From: Kluyvera sp040932435
GTDB lineage: Bacteria > Pseudomonadota > Gammaproteobacteria > Enterobacterales > Enterobacteriaceae
Length of the DNA stretch: 64,000 nucleotides
Direction: 5' to 3'
NCBI RefSeq assembly: GCF_040932435.1
Contig: NZ_JBFQGA010000002.1
Location: 62,001-126,000, forward strand
Part shown: piece by piece, positions 7,634-16,514 of the stretch
Layout of the letters: the number at the start of each line of letters is the position of its first letter
How positions within the stretch are numbered: position 1 is the stretch's first letter
Program-made: the position numbers and the translations under genes
Notes under the pieces: model-generated
What the model saw: the letters and a program-made list of their open reading frames with translations, nothing else
The model's database searches: none
Told to the model about the DNA's origin: nothing

Positions 7634-8182
7634 TTACAGGCCCTCTCCCGCCGTCCTACCTACCATTTTTCGGATCTCCTCGCGGGTCAGCGGCTGGCTG
7701 TCGGTGACGAAATGCAGCGTCATGCCTTCTATAAAAGCATCTAACGCACGCGCGGTAGACGGATCAAACCATTGCTCCAGCGTGTGCTGGCTGCGGCTCA
7801 TCCAGTTTTGCATCACTTCCTTAAGTGATGGCGTGCTGCTGGCGAGAGCGTAAAACTGATACATCAGCGTCATGTTTTTTGGCGTGGTGACTTGGCTGCT
7901 GAAAATGAGTTCAGCCACCGCATCGCAGGCGCCATCAAAGGTAGTGACGCCGGCAAAAAAGGCCGAATACTCTTCCGACATTCGCGCGGTAAACGCGCCA
8001 AAAGCTTCACTTAGCAGCGCTTCAATGCCGTCAAAATAGTAGGTCATTGATCCCAACGGCACATCGGCACAATTGGCAATTTTTCGGTGCGTCACCGCAC
8101 TTATCCCATGAGTCGCGATGGTCTCCAGAGTTGCGTTGATGATGCGCTCCCGGCGCTGTGGATCGTTCGGTCGGCGGGCCAT
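7634..8182 (-). CDS. rcdA: RcdA (YbjK), TetR-family regulator
   Basis: The 182 residues align with E. coli RcdA (178). RcdA is a TetR-type regulator tied in E. coli to csgD/biofilm and stress genes. The helix-turn-helix lies at about residues 25-48 (ISAVTHRKIANCADVPLGSMTYYF) and is nearly identical to E. coli, so DNA specificity is probably the same. The C-terminal ligand and dimer domain ends with a slightly longer tail. The start has GAGGGA upstream. It is divergent from ybjJ, with a TGTACA palindrome pair between them. Confidence 0.93.
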   Translation of the reverse strand: MARRPNDPQRRERIINATLETIATHGISAVTHRKIANCADVPLGSMTYYFDGIEALLSEAFGAFTARMSEEYSAFFAGVTTFDGACDAVAELIFSSQVTTPKNMTLMYQFYALASSTPSLKEVMQNWMSRSQHTLEQWFDPSTARALDAFIEGMTLHFVTDSQPLTREEIRKMVGRTAGEGL

Positions 8183-8202
8183 AATTTCCCTCTTTCAAAT
8201 TA

Positions 8203-8216
8203 TGTACAAATGTACA
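8203..8216. promoter_or_regulatory. TGTACA inverted pair, likely RcdA operator
   Basis: Two TGTACA hexamers (8203-8208 and 8211-8216) separated by AA form a symmetric site between rcdA and ybjJ, 21 bases from the rcdA start. TetR-type repressors commonly bind such a site in their own divergent promoter. Assignment to RcdA is inference. Confidence 0.55.
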
Positions 8217-8263
8217 CAACCTTGTTAGTGTTGTCTGCATACTTTCCGACCCGACCCAAATGG

Positions 8264-9466
8264 ATGACAACGTTGACCTCTCGTAAAGCCCTGCAACTAC
8301 GGATGTGGGCACTCTTTATGTTCTTCTTTTTGCCCGGTTTATTGATGGCCTCATGGGCCACACGTACCCCGGCAATCCGCGATATTTTGTCCTTATCCAC
8401 GGCAGAAATGGGTATTGTGCTGTTCGGCCTGTCGATTGGTTCAATGAGCGGCATCCTGTGTTCTTCCTTTTTAGTGAAACGATTTGGAACCCGCGTCGTC
8501 ATCCGTACCACCATGTCATGCGCTATCGTCGGCATGATGATCTTAGGTATCGCGCTGCACTTTGGCTCTGCGTGGATATTCGCCATCGGCCTTGCCGTCT
8601 TTGGTGCCAGCTTCGGCTCGGCGGAGGTCGCGATTAACGTCGAAGGCGCAGCGGTTGAGCGCGAAATGAAAAAAACCGTGCTGCCGATGATGCACGGTTT
8701 CTACAGCCTGGGTACGCTGGTCGGCGCAGGCGTCGGCATGGCGGTTACCGCCTTTGGCCTACCCGCGATGTGGCACATTATGGTTGCAGGGCTGGTCGGT
8801 ATCGCCCCCATCGCCATTGCGATAAAGGCCATTCCAGACGGCACCGGGCGCAACGAAGCTGAAAACGCACAGCATCAGGAAAAAGGCGTACCATTCTGGC
8901 GCGATATGCAGCTGATGCTGATTGGCGTTGTGGTGCTGGCGATGGCATTTGCCGAAGGCTCCGCCAACGACTGGCTGCCGTTGCTGATGGTCGACGGCCA
9001 CGGTTTTAGCCCTACCTCCGGCTCCCTCATTTATGCCGGCTTTACCCTCGGCATGACGGTCGGGCGCTTCACCGGTGGCTGGTTTATTGACCGCTATAGC
9101 CGCGTTACCGTAGTCCGCGCCAGCGCGCTAATGGGCGCATTGGGCATTGCCTTGATTATCTTTGTCGACAGCGCCTGGGTTGCCGGCGTCTCGGTTATTC
9201 TGTGGGGTCTGGGCGCTTCGCTCGGTTTCCCGCTGACCATTTCCGCCGCCAGCGACACCGGCCCGGATGCCCCTACCCGCGTCAGCGTTGTGGCGACCAC
9301 TGGGTATCTGGCGTTCCTGGTTGGCCCGCCGCTGCTCGGTTTCCTTGGCGAACATTACGGTCTGCGTAGCGCAATGTTGGCCGTACTGACGCTGGTTCTG
9401 ATTGCCGCAATGGTGGCGAAAGCGGTGGCTAAACCCGAGCCACGTACTGTAATGGAGAGTCACTGA
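8264..9466 (+). CDS. ybjJ: YbjJ, MFS transporter
   Basis: Starting at ATG 8264, the protein has 400 residues (E. coli YbjJ 402) and about twelve membrane helices. It belongs to the major facilitator superfamily; the AFAEGSANDWLPLLMVDGHG and SAASDTGPDAPTRVSVVATTGY stretches are nearly identical to E. coli. The substrate is unknown. Earlier in-frame codons run through the rcdA promoter and are not credible starts. The stop overlaps the ybjI start as TGATG, so the two are co-translated, and the divergent RcdA gene is the obvious candidate regulator. Confidence 0.93.
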   Translation: MTTLTSRKALQLRMWALFMFFFLPGLLMASWATRTPAIRDILSLSTAEMGIVLFGLSIGSMSGILCSSFLVKRFGTRVVIRTTMSCAIVGMMILGIALHFGSAWIFAIGLAVFGASFGSAEVAINVEGAAVEREMKKTVLPMMHGFYSLGTLVGAGVGMAVTAFGLPAMWHIMVAGLVGIAPIAIAIKAIPDGTGRNEAENAQHQEKGVPFWRDMQLMLIGVVVLAMAFAEGSANDWLPLLMVDGHGFSPTSGSLIYAGFTLGMTVGRFTGGWFIDRYSRVTVVRASALMGALGIALIIFVDSAWVAGVSVILWGLGASLGFPLTISAASDTGPDAPTRVSVVATTGYLAFLVGPPLLGFLGEHYGLRSAMLAVLTLVLIAAMVAKAVAKPEPRTVMESH

Positions 9467-10284
9467 TGAGCGTTAAATTGATCGCCGTAGACATGGATGG
9501 CACCTTCCTGAACGATAAGAAAACCTACAACCGTGAGCGTTTTCTTCAGCAGTATCAGCAGATGAAACAGCGGCAGATCCGTTTTGTGGTCGCCAGCGGT
9601 AACCAATATTACCAGCTCGCCTCCTTCTTCCCGGAAATTGTCGAAGAGATTGCCTTCGTCGCCGAAAACGGCGGTTGGGTGCGCGATGCGGGTGAGGATA
9701 TTTACAACTGCTCCATGCCGCGCGACCACTTCCAGCAAATCGTTAATTTCCTCCTGACCCGCCCGGAAATTGAGATTATTGCCTGCGGTAAAGCCAGCGC
9801 ATATACGCTTAAAAGCTATACCCCACGTTTCCACGAAATTGCGCAGCATTACTATCACCGCATCGAACTGGTGGATAACTTCGACAATATCGATGACACC
9901 ATTTTGAAATTTGCCCTCAACATCCCGGACGAGAAAGTCCCGCAGATGCAGGAAACGCTCGACGCCAAGCTCGGCCATCTGCTGACGGCGGTCACCACCG
10001 GCCACGGCAGCATCGACCTTATCATCCCAGGCGTGCATAAAGCTCACGGTCTGCGTTTGCTGCAAGACCGCTGGGGAATCGCGGATGAAGACGTTGTCGC
10101 ATTCGGCGACAGCTGTAACGATCTTGAGATGGTGAAACAGGCAGGATACGGCGTGGCGATGGCTAACGCCGTTGACGCGGTGAAAGCCGTTGCCGGTTAT
10201 CATGCGCCGCATAATAACGAGGAAGGTGTGCTGGAGATGATTGATAAGGCACTCAAAGGCGAAGCACCGTTTACCAAGCGGTAG
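9466..10284 (+). CDS. ybjI: YbjI, HAD-family (Cof-type) sugar/FMN phosphatase
   Basis: The 272-residue protein matches E. coli YbjI (271), a HAD phosphatase shown to hydrolyse FMN and several sugar phosphates. HAD motif I is DMDGTF (nucleophile D9), motif II VVASGNQYY with the serine, motif III a lysine in HKAHGLRLL, and motif IV GDSCND. The large C2b cap lies between motifs II and III. It is translationally coupled to ybjJ. Its paralogue YbiV is encoded at 44991-45800. Confidence 0.94.
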   Translation: MSVKLIAVDMDGTFLNDKKTYNRERFLQQYQQMKQRQIRFVVASGNQYYQLASFFPEIVEEIAFVAENGGWVRDAGEDIYNCSMPRDHFQQIVNFLLTRPEIEIIACGKASAYTLKSYTPRFHEIAQHYYHRIELVDNFDNIDDTILKFALNIPDEKVPQMQETLDAKLGHLLTAVTTGHGSIDLIIPGVHKAHGLRLLQDRWGIADEDVVAFGDSCNDLEMVKQAGYGVAMANAVDAVKAVAGYHAPHNNEEGVLEMIDKALKGEAPFTKR

Positions 10285-10286
10285 GC

Positions 10287-10345
10287 CCGAAAGCATCGCG
10301 CCATCGGGCAGATTAGTACCGGATGGCAGCGTTGCTTGATTCGGC
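10287..10345. repeat. REP-like palindrome after ybjI
   Basis: GCCCGA (10287-10292) pairs with TCGGGC across a 13-base spacer, followed by an ACCGGATGGCAGCG arm. It resembles a diverged REP element between the convergent ybjI and mdfA genes and may act as a transcript-end stabiliser. Confidence 0.45.
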
Positions 10346-10355
10346 TTACAGTCTG

Positions 10356-11606
10356 TTATTCAGGTTGTAGGCCGCTACCCACTTTTTTGTCGCGCAGGAA
10401 CATCACCACCAACCCCAGCCACAGCACACCGCCGGCCAGATTGAACAGGCTAAACATGCCAATCCCACCTAGTTGATAGCTGTGCTTACTAAGCTCAATG
10501 CCCACAGTAAAGATCAGCATTTGCAACATTCCCATCGCCGCCGATACCGTGCCTTTACTCATATCGCTGGCAAACAGCGTTAAGCGCACCAGACCGGCAT
10601 TGGCAAGCCCAATGCCGAAGGCATAGAAGCTTAACCCCGCGGTCATCCACAGATAAGCGTGGGAAGAAACCACCGTTGCCGCCGCAGCCAGCACCAAGCC
10701 GAACATAATCGGATAGCCACCGGCAATAATGAGCTCACGCACCGTGCGCCGTGATGTCAGCCGCGCCAGCACAAGGTTGCCAAGAATCAACGCGCCAAAA
10801 ATCGGCACCTGCAGCAGACCGTATTCATAGCTGCTGGCCTTCTCGCCGCTGATAATAATAACCGGCGATTGGGCAATCCATGCCAGCAGCGGCAGGCTCA
10901 CAAAGCCCGTCGCCAACGCGCCTGCGACGAAACGGCCGTTTTTCAGCACTTCACGATAGTCCTGCCCAAGCGCCTTTAACGACAGCGATTCGCCAAGACG
11001 GGTTGCCGTTTCAGGCATCGACTTGAACAGTCCAACGTACGAAATCACCGCCAGCAGCGCGAACAGCACAAACATACTTTCCCAGCGCGCAAGGTGGATC
11101 CACGCCGCGCCCACCAGCGGCCCCAGCAGCGGTGCAATCAGCGCAACGTTCGCCATCAACGCCGTTATCTTGATGCAGGTGGCTTCGTCAAACGACTCCT
11201 GAATCGCGGCGTAACCTACCGCGCCGATAAAGCACAGGCTCACCCCTTGCAAAAAGCGCAGGAAAGTAAACTGCTCGATGTTTTGTACCAGCAGCGTGGC
11301 AAGGCAGGTAACGATAAACCAGATAACACCGGTAAGCATGACCGGGCGACGCCCAATACGATCTGAAAGCGGCCCTAACAGCCACTGTAGGAACATGCCA
11401 CCCGCCAGATAAGCGGTCATTGACGTTGGTACCCACTCATCGCCGGCATTAAATTCTTTAACGACTGCCAGCATACCCGGCTGGATCATATCGTTGGCAA
11501 TATAGGTCGAAAACTCATAGAGCACGAGGCAAAGCGGGAACAAAATTGCCTTACGCCCCAAGCGTTTCCGGGAAGAAGTGGAAGTATCCATTTGGCTCGT
11601 ATCCAT
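10356..11606 (-). CDS. mdfA: MdfA, multidrug/proton antiporter
   Basis: This is an MFS multidrug transporter of about 416 residues, with E. coli MdfA (410) as its clear match. It has twelve helices and motif A as GPLSDRIGRRPVML. It keeps the membrane-embedded acidic residues known in MdfA (YEFSTYIANDMIQPG, corresponding to Glu26 and Asp34) and the antiporter motif C region LLGPLVGAAW. It exports cationic and neutral drugs such as chloramphenicol and contributes to alkaline pH tolerance. I take ATG 11606; the next ATG at 11591 is possible and neither has a strong ribosome site. The E. coli neighbour ybjH is missing on its downstream side. Confidence 0.93.
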   Translation of the reverse strand: MDTSQMDTSTSSRKRLGRKAILFPLCLVLYEFSTYIANDMIQPGMLAVVKEFNAGDEWVPTSMTAYLAGGMFLQWLLGPLSDRIGRRPVMLTGVIWFIVTCLATLLVQNIEQFTFLRFLQGVSLCFIGAVGYAAIQESFDEATCIKITALMANVALIAPLLGPLVGAAWIHLARWESMFVLFALLAVISYVGLFKSMPETATRLGESLSLKALGQDYREVLKNGRFVAGALATGFVSLPLLAWIAQSPVIIISGEKASSYEYGLLQVPIFGALILGNLVLARLTSRRTVRELIIAGGYPIMFGLVLAAAATVVSSHAYLWMTAGLSFYAFGIGLANAGLVRLTLFASDMSKGTVSAAMGMLQMLIFTVGIELSKHSYQLGGIGMFSLFNLAGGVLWLGLVVMFLRDKKVGSGLQPE

Positions 11607-11692
11607 AATAAAAACGCGCAAGTTTAATCAATGCGCGGTAGTGGTGATAGTTAATTATCACGCAGCTTAACGATTTCGCACAAATTGATGTC

Positions 11693-11726
11693 GTTAAGAT
11701 TTGCTTAAGGTAGTGAGCGGTATACT
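11693..11726 (+). promoter_or_regulatory. PmrA/BasR-type box and -10 of ybjG
   Basis: GTTAAG (11693-11698) and CTTAAG (11704-11709) are spaced by five bases, matching the YTTAAG-N5-CTTAAG pattern of the PmrA (BasR) box. TATACT at 11721-11726 is a good -10 downstream. ybjG and its Salmonella counterpart belong to the PmrA regulon, so the site fits the gene. Confidence 0.6.
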
Positions 11727-11853
11727 CCACACCGCTCAATTCATCACCTTAATGTCGAAACAGATGTTCGATTAAGACGATCCCTCTTTACTATCTGGGG
11801 CGGTCTTTTTAAGGTGGCTGTCATAAAATTGTCATCAACGAAGCCGGAACGCC

Positions 11854-12462
11854 ATGCTGGAAAACCTGAACAACACGCTGTTTTTGCTGATCAATGCCAC
11901 GCCAGCCTCTGAAGGGTGGCAAATTTCGCTCGCCACCTTTATTGCGCGGGATTTGATTTTGATTGTCCCACTGCTTGCTGCCGCCATGTGGTTGTGGGGA
12001 GAACGAAAACAGGTACATGCCCAGCGCCATCTGGTGGTGAAAGTAGCGTTGGCCATCGCCACTAGCCTGGCGCTGTCTTGGACCATGGGTCAGCTCTTTC
12101 CGCATGACCGCCCGTTTGCCGCCGGCATTGGCTATAACTTCCTGTATCATGCCGCGGATAACTCTTTCCCCAGCGACCACGGCACGGTGATTTTCACCTT
12201 CGCACTAGCGTTCTTGTTCTGGCATCGTTTGTGGTCGGGTTTGGTATTGATGGCCGTCGGCGTGGCGATAGCCTGGTCGCGCGTCTACCTTGGCGTACAC
12301 TGGCCGATGGATATGCTCGGCGGCTTCCTGTGCGGGCTAATAGGCTGCATGGTGGCGCATCTGCTGTGGCAGTCCGTGAGCGCAGCGGTCTACCCACGCC
12401 TGCAACACATTTACCGCCTGATTTTCTCACTGCCGATTCGTAAAGGCTGGGTGCGTGACTAG
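11854..12462 (+). CDS. ybjG: YbjG, undecaprenyl-diphosphate phosphatase (PAP2)
   Basis: The 202-residue membrane protein (E. coli 198) carries the acid-phosphatase signature in order: HDRPF near 88, SFPSDHG near 108, and SRVYLGVHWPMDMLGG near 147 with the catalytic histidine. It dephosphorylates undecaprenyl diphosphate on the periplasmic side, recycling the lipid carrier for peptidoglycan and O-antigen. Five to six membrane helices are evident. A PmrA-type box lies 145 bases upstream, which suggests induction together with lipid A remodelling. Confidence 0.94.
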   Translation: MLENLNNTLFLLINATPASEGWQISLATFIARDLILIVPLLAAAMWLWGERKQVHAQRHLVVKVALAIATSLALSWTMGQLFPHDRPFAAGIGYNFLYHAADNSFPSDHGTVIFTFALAFLFWHRLWSGLVLMAVGVAIAWSRVYLGVHWPMDMLGGFLCGLIGCMVAHLLWQSVSAAVYPRLQHIYRLIFSLPIRKGWVRD

Positions 12463-12532
12463 CTCTACGCTCGCAGGTAAAATGACGCGTTGACCCCGGC
12501 ATCCTTGCCGGGGCATTTCCGCTAGAGGAACT

Positions 12533-13291
12533 ATGGAAACACGACGCGACGAACGAATTAGCCAACTGATTCAGGCATTAAAACGTAGCGATAAGCTGCA
12601 TTTAAAAGAAGCGGCGGCGCTGCTTGGCGTTTCTGAAATGACGATTCGTCGCGACCTCAACAGCGAAAGCGGCCCGGTTGTGTTGCTGGGCGGTTATGTC
12701 GTGCTGGAACCCCGTAGCGTCCCCCACTATCTGCTAAGCGATCAAAAAACCCGTCTGGTTGATGAAAAGAAGCTGGCCGCTCGCCATGCAGCAAAGCTGT
12801 TAAAAGCGCATCAGATGGCCTTTTTCGACTGCGGCACGACCACGCCGTGGATTATTGACGCTATTGATAACGAGCTGCCCTTTACCGCCGTCTGTTATTC
12901 GCTGAATACCTTCCTCGCGTTGCAGGACAAGCCCCAGTGCCGGCCGATTCTCTGCGGCGGTGAATTTCACGCCAGCAACGCGATCTTTAAGCCAATTAGC
13001 GAGCACGATACGCTGTCGCACCTGTGCCCGGATATCGCATTTTATTCTGCGGCGGGCATCGATATTGAGATGGGAGCAACCTGTTTTAATCTCGAAGAGC
13101 TGCCGGTGAAGCATTGGGCAATGCGTCAGTCGCGGTATCACGTACTGGTGGCGGATCACAGCAAGTTTGGCAAAGTGCGTCCGGCACGCATGGGCGATTT
13201 AACCCGCTTTGATGTGATTGCCAGTGACACCTGCCCGGATGACGAACTGGTGGCACTGGCAAAACAGCAGCAAATTTCGCTGCTGTACTAA
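12533..13291 (+). CDS. deoR: DeoR, deoxyribonucleoside operon repressor
   Basis: The 252-residue protein matches E. coli DeoR (252), founder of the DeoR family. The N-terminal helix-turn-helix is LKEAAALLGVSEMTIRRDL (about residues 23-41). The C-terminal sugar-phosphate sensor (DeoRC) includes FFDCGTTTPWII and the CFNLEELPVK region. DeoR represses deoCABD and nupG, and responds to deoxyribose-5-phosphate. The ATG has GAGGAA upstream. It is convergent with dacC, only seven bases apart. Confidence 0.94.
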   Translation: METRRDERISQLIQALKRSDKLHLKEAAALLGVSEMTIRRDLNSESGPVVLLGGYVVLEPRSVPHYLLSDQKTRLVDEKKLAARHAAKLLKAHQMAFFDCGTTTPWIIDAIDNELPFTAVCYSLNTFLALQDKPQCRPILCGGEFHASNAIFKPISEHDTLSHLCPDIAFYSAAGIDIEMGATCFNLEELPVKHWAMRQSRYHVLVADHSKFGKVRPARMGDLTRFDVIASDTCPDDELVALAKQQQISLLY

Positions 13292-13298
13292 GGCCTTG

Positions 13299-14501
13299 TT
13301 ATGAGAACCAGCCGCCGAACCATTCGTGGAATTTCATCAGCACGAAGTCGGTCATGCGGCTAAAGAACCCGCCCTCTTCGACCGCTTCCATCACGATAAG
13401 CGGGCGCTGTTCGATGGTTTTATCGTTGAGTTTGAAGTCGATGGTGCCCACGACCTGGCCTTTGGTCAACGGCGCAGTCAGCTGCGGCTGCGTTAAGGTG
13501 TAGCTGGCTTTCAGATTTTTGAGCTGTCCGCGAGGAATAGTCACGGAACCGGCTTCTCCGGCCCCCAGCTTCACTTCACTGGTATCGCCATACCAAACGC
13601 GCTGACTGATAAAGGTGGCATCCGGTTTAATCGGGGTCACCGTTTCATAGAAACGGAAGCCCCAAGTCAGCAGCTTTTCCGACTCATTGAAACGCACGCG
13701 ATCGCTTTTGGTGCCGAGCACCACCGCAATCAGGCGCATATCGCCCTGAGTCGCAGAAGAGACCAGATTGTATCCCGCCCCCGCCGTAGTCCCGGTTTTC
13801 ACGCCATCAACGTTCAGGTTAGAACTCCACAGCAGACGGTTGCGGTTTGGCTGGCGGATGTTATTGAAGGTGAACTCTTTTTCTTTGTGTACCGCGTACT
13901 CTTCCGGCACATCGTGGATCATGGCGCGTGTCAGTAACGCCATATCGCGGGCGGTACTGAACTGCCCCGGTGCATCAAGGCCATGAACGGTTTTGAAGGT
14001 GGTATTGGTCAGGCCGATTTTCTGCGCGTAGCCGTTCATCAGGCTCACAAAAGAATCTTGGCTGCCGGCTACGTAGTCGGCGATGGCAATACTGGCGTCA
14101 TTACCCGACTGGATGATCACCCCTTTATTAAGGTTCTCAACTGACACCTGCTCGCCCGGCTTCAGGAACATCACCGAAGAGCCTCGCAGAGCCGGGTTGC
14201 CAGTGGCCCACGCATCGCGGCCGATGGTGACCATATCAGGAAGTTTGATTTTTCCCGCTTTCAGCGCCTGACCCACTACGTAGCTGGTCATGATTTTCGT
14301 CAGGCTCGCCGGATCGAGCTTCTCGTCCGCGTTACCCTCGGTCAGTACCTTACCGCTGGAATAATCCATCAAAATAAAAGCACGCGCATCAATCGATGGC
14401 GCATCAGGAAGCTGATCCGCCGCCTGCACCGCCGGTGCTACTACCAATAAAAGCGCTGAGCCCGCCAGCAGGCTGCGAAAGGCATTCGTGTTATACATCA
14501 T
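13299..14501 (-). CDS. dacC: DacC (PBP6), D-alanyl-D-alanine carboxypeptidase
   Basis: From ATG 14501 the precursor has 400 residues, exactly as in E. coli PBP6. The signal peptide ends at about VQA-ADQ (27). The penicillin-binding motifs are SLTK (S66), SGN near 132, and KTG in VDGVKTGTTAGAGYN near 235. The C-terminal domain ends in an amphipathic membrane anchor, FVLMKFHEWFGGWFS. The enzyme trims the terminal D-Ala of peptidoglycan pentapeptides. An upstream in-frame ATG at 14558 would spoil the signal peptide. Confidence 0.95.
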   Translation of the reverse strand: MMYNTNAFRSLLAGSALLLVVAPAVQAADQLPDAPSIDARAFILMDYSSGKVLTEGNADEKLDPASLTKIMTSYVVGQALKAGKIKLPDMVTIGRDAWATGNPALRGSSVMFLKPGEQVSVENLNKGVIIQSGNDASIAIADYVAGSQDSFVSLMNGYAQKIGLTNTTFKTVHGLDAPGQFSTARDMALLTRAMIHDVPEEYAVHKEKEFTFNNIRQPNRNRLLWSSNLNVDGVKTGTTAGAGYNLVSSATQGDMRLIAVVLGTKSDRVRFNESEKLLTWGFRFYETVTPIKPDATFISQRVWYGDTSEVKLGAGEAGSVTIPRGQLKNLKASYTLTQPQLTAPLTKGQVVGTIDFKLNDKTIEQRPLIVMEAVEEGGFFSRMTDFVLMKFHEWFGGWFS

Positions 14502-14733
14502 AAAAGCCACCCAAGTATCCATTCCCAAAAACACGCCACAACAGTAACCGTACTGCATTAGGCGGTGAGTAATAACGTAGAAACACTCTTAAAGAAACAG
14601 TGAGTTGGTAAAGTTTTTTAAGTTTACGCAAGATCCTCACGTTGTGCTGAAAACCTGACATTTTTTTGACAGTGATTGCGAATTCGTTAACTTTAGCTCA
14701 CAGTAAATTTCCGCTAAACAAACTGGAGTAGCT

Positions 14734-15354
14734 ATGGTTACGCTGTGGGGACGCAATAACTCAACGAACGTGAAAAAAGTACGCTGGACGCTGGCTGAGC
14801 TGGGTCTGCCTTATGAGCAGATTATGGCGGGACAGGGTTTTGGGGTGAACCACGACGCGGCCTATCTGGCGCTTAACCCAAACGGCCTGGTGCCGATGCT
14901 CAAAGACGGTGACGACGTGCTGTGGGAATCCAACTCCATCGTGCGTTACCTCGCGGCGCAGTACGGTGCCAAGACGTTATGGCAATCGACACCGATTTTG
15001 CGGGCGAAAAGCGAGAAATGGATGGACTGGGCTAATGAAACCCTCTCGCCAACGCATCGAAAGATTCTGATTGGGCTGGTGAGAACGCCAGCAGAAAAAC
15101 GCAACATGGCCGAGATTGACGCGGCGATTATTGCCTGCGAGCCGCTGCTGGAAATTCTCGATAATACGCTGGCGACGCAAACTTGGCTTTCCGGTGATGA
15201 CTTCGGCGTGGGCGATATCGCCGTGGCGCCGTTTGTCTACAACCTGCTGGAAACGGTGAAAACCTGGCAGCCGCGTCCGCACTTGACGCGCTGGTATCAA
15301 CAGCTTGCCGACCGCCCGGCCTTCCGCGACGTGGTGATGATCCCGGTCAGCTAA
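14734..15354 (+). CDS. gstB: GstB, glutathione S-transferase
   Basis: The 206-residue protein matches E. coli GstB (208): an N-terminal thioredoxin-like domain with LWGRNNSTNVKKVRWTLAELGL and the glutathione-binding WESNSIVRYLAAQYG, then an all-helical C-terminal domain. E. coli GstB conjugates bromoacetate and similar haloacids with glutathione. The ATG is preceded by CTGGAG. It converges on a LacI-type gene with a five-base gap. Confidence 0.93.
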   Translation: MVTLWGRNNSTNVKKVRWTLAELGLPYEQIMAGQGFGVNHDAAYLALNPNGLVPMLKDGDDVLWESNSIVRYLAAQYGAKTLWQSTPILRAKSEKWMDWANETLSPTHRKILIGLVRTPAEKRNMAEIDAAIIACEPLLEILDNTLATQTWLSGDDFGVGDIAVAPFVYNLLETVKTWQPRPHLTRWYQQLADRPAFRDVVMIPVS

Positions 15355-15359
15355 GATCT

Positions 15360-16370
15360 TCAGGTGCGCTGGCTGCTGCCACGCACCTGCAATTTCCCCA
15401 CCAGCCGGATGTGCGCTGCGGCATCATCACCATCACATAAATAACTCACCGCCATACGCCCCAATTCATTGTAGGCAAGTTGCACGCTGGTTAAGGCAGG
15501 CGTCAACTGGTGCGCAATACGTTGGTCATCGTAGCCGCAAACCAGCACCTCTTTCGGAATCGAAATGTTCAGCGTTGCCAACGCCTGATAGCAGCCCAGA
15601 GTCATCCAGTCACTGGCACAAAAAATAGCCTGCGGCGGCGACGGCAGTCGCATAAGTTCGAGCGTAGCTTGGTATGTCGCGTCCAGTGACCAATCGGTTT
15701 GCTTAATCAACGCCTCATCAACGTCGATGCCGGCCTGCTGGAGAGTGTGCCGATAGCCTTCCAGACGCAGCACGCTGGCGTCCATCCACTCATCCCCCGT
15801 GATATGCGCGATACGGGTCATGCCCTGATCCAGCAGATGATTGACTATCTGACAGGCGTTGGCGCGGTCATCGGGCAGGAAGGTCGGCAGTAGCGGACGG
15901 TTGGGATCGTACTGATTGAGCAGCACCACCGGTTTTTTCAACATCGGTTCGAACGGCGAGAAATCAAACGCCCGGGTCACCGGGCTGGCGAGCACTATGC
16001 CTACACAGTTACGACTTTCAAGCTGATGTAAGATCTGCTCAACCATCTGCATATCGTCACCGTAATCGTAGACGGTCAACAGCATATCCCGCTGCCAGGC
16101 GGTGCTGCTGGCCTCGCTGATGGCATCGACAAACGGGTCATAATTCGGCATGCCGCACAGCAACAGGGCTATCTCCTCCTGCCCGTCCGGGCGGTGAGGC
16201 ACGATAATCTTCTGATACCCCAGCGCCGATGCGGCGGCAAACACCCGTTCACGCGTCGCATCGCTTAGGCGAATGGCCCGACTATTGTTGAGCACCAGAG
16301 AGACTGTTGCCTGAGAAACACCGGCTTCCCTGGCGATATCACTCATCGTTATCTTATTTTTTTTCGGCAT
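15360..16370 (-). CDS. LacI-family transcriptional regulator
   Basis: This 336-residue repressor has the LacI/GalR helix-turn-helix at residues 8-28 (MSDIAREAGVSQATVSLVLNN) and a hinge ending near 55. The periplasmic-binding-protein-like effector domain includes IFCASDWMTLGCYQAL and VCGYDDQRIA. It is divergent from a glycosidase and binding-protein operon, which it probably represses until a sugar is present. AAGGAG precedes the ATG. A palindrome at 16481-16500 is a candidate operator. The inducer is unknown. Confidence 0.85.
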   Translation of the reverse strand: MPKKNKITMSDIAREAGVSQATVSLVLNNSRAIRLSDATRERVFAAASALGYQKIIVPHRPDGQEEIALLLCGMPNYDPFVDAISEASSTAWQRDMLLTVYDYGDDMQMVEQILHQLESRNCVGIVLASPVTRAFDFSPFEPMLKKPVVLLNQYDPNRPLLPTFLPDDRANACQIVNHLLDQGMTRIAHITGDEWMDASVLRLEGYRHTLQQAGIDVDEALIKQTDWSLDATYQATLELMRLPSPPQAIFCASDWMTLGCYQALATLNISIPKEVLVCGYDDQRIAHQLTPALTSVQLAYNELGRMAVSYLCDGDDAAAHIRLVGKLQVRGSSQRT

Positions 16371-16480
16371 GTTTGCTCCTTGTCGCCGCCGACTATAGCA
16401 CAGATATCTTTGCTTTTTTTTGTGAACGCCCCAGCATATTGACCGCTTTAAGATTGCACAACGTCCAGTTGATAATAAAT

Positions 16481-16500
16481 ATTAGCTAATAATTATTAGC
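16481..16500. promoter_or_regulatory. AT-rich palindromes before the glycosidase operon
   Basis: ATTAGCTAAT (16481-16490) overlaps a 16-bp perfect palindrome GCTAATAATTATTAGC (16485-16500). The pair ends just before the GGAG ribosome site of the glycosidase gene and is well placed for repression by the divergent LacI-type protein. LacI-family sites usually have a central CG, so assignment is uncertain. Confidence 0.45.
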
Positions 16501-16514
16501 ACTGGAGAAACATA

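Noticed and set aside
9460..10296. A minus-strand frame opposite ybjI
   Set aside because: It mirrors almost exactly the extent of the conserved HAD phosphatase gene and has no start signal.
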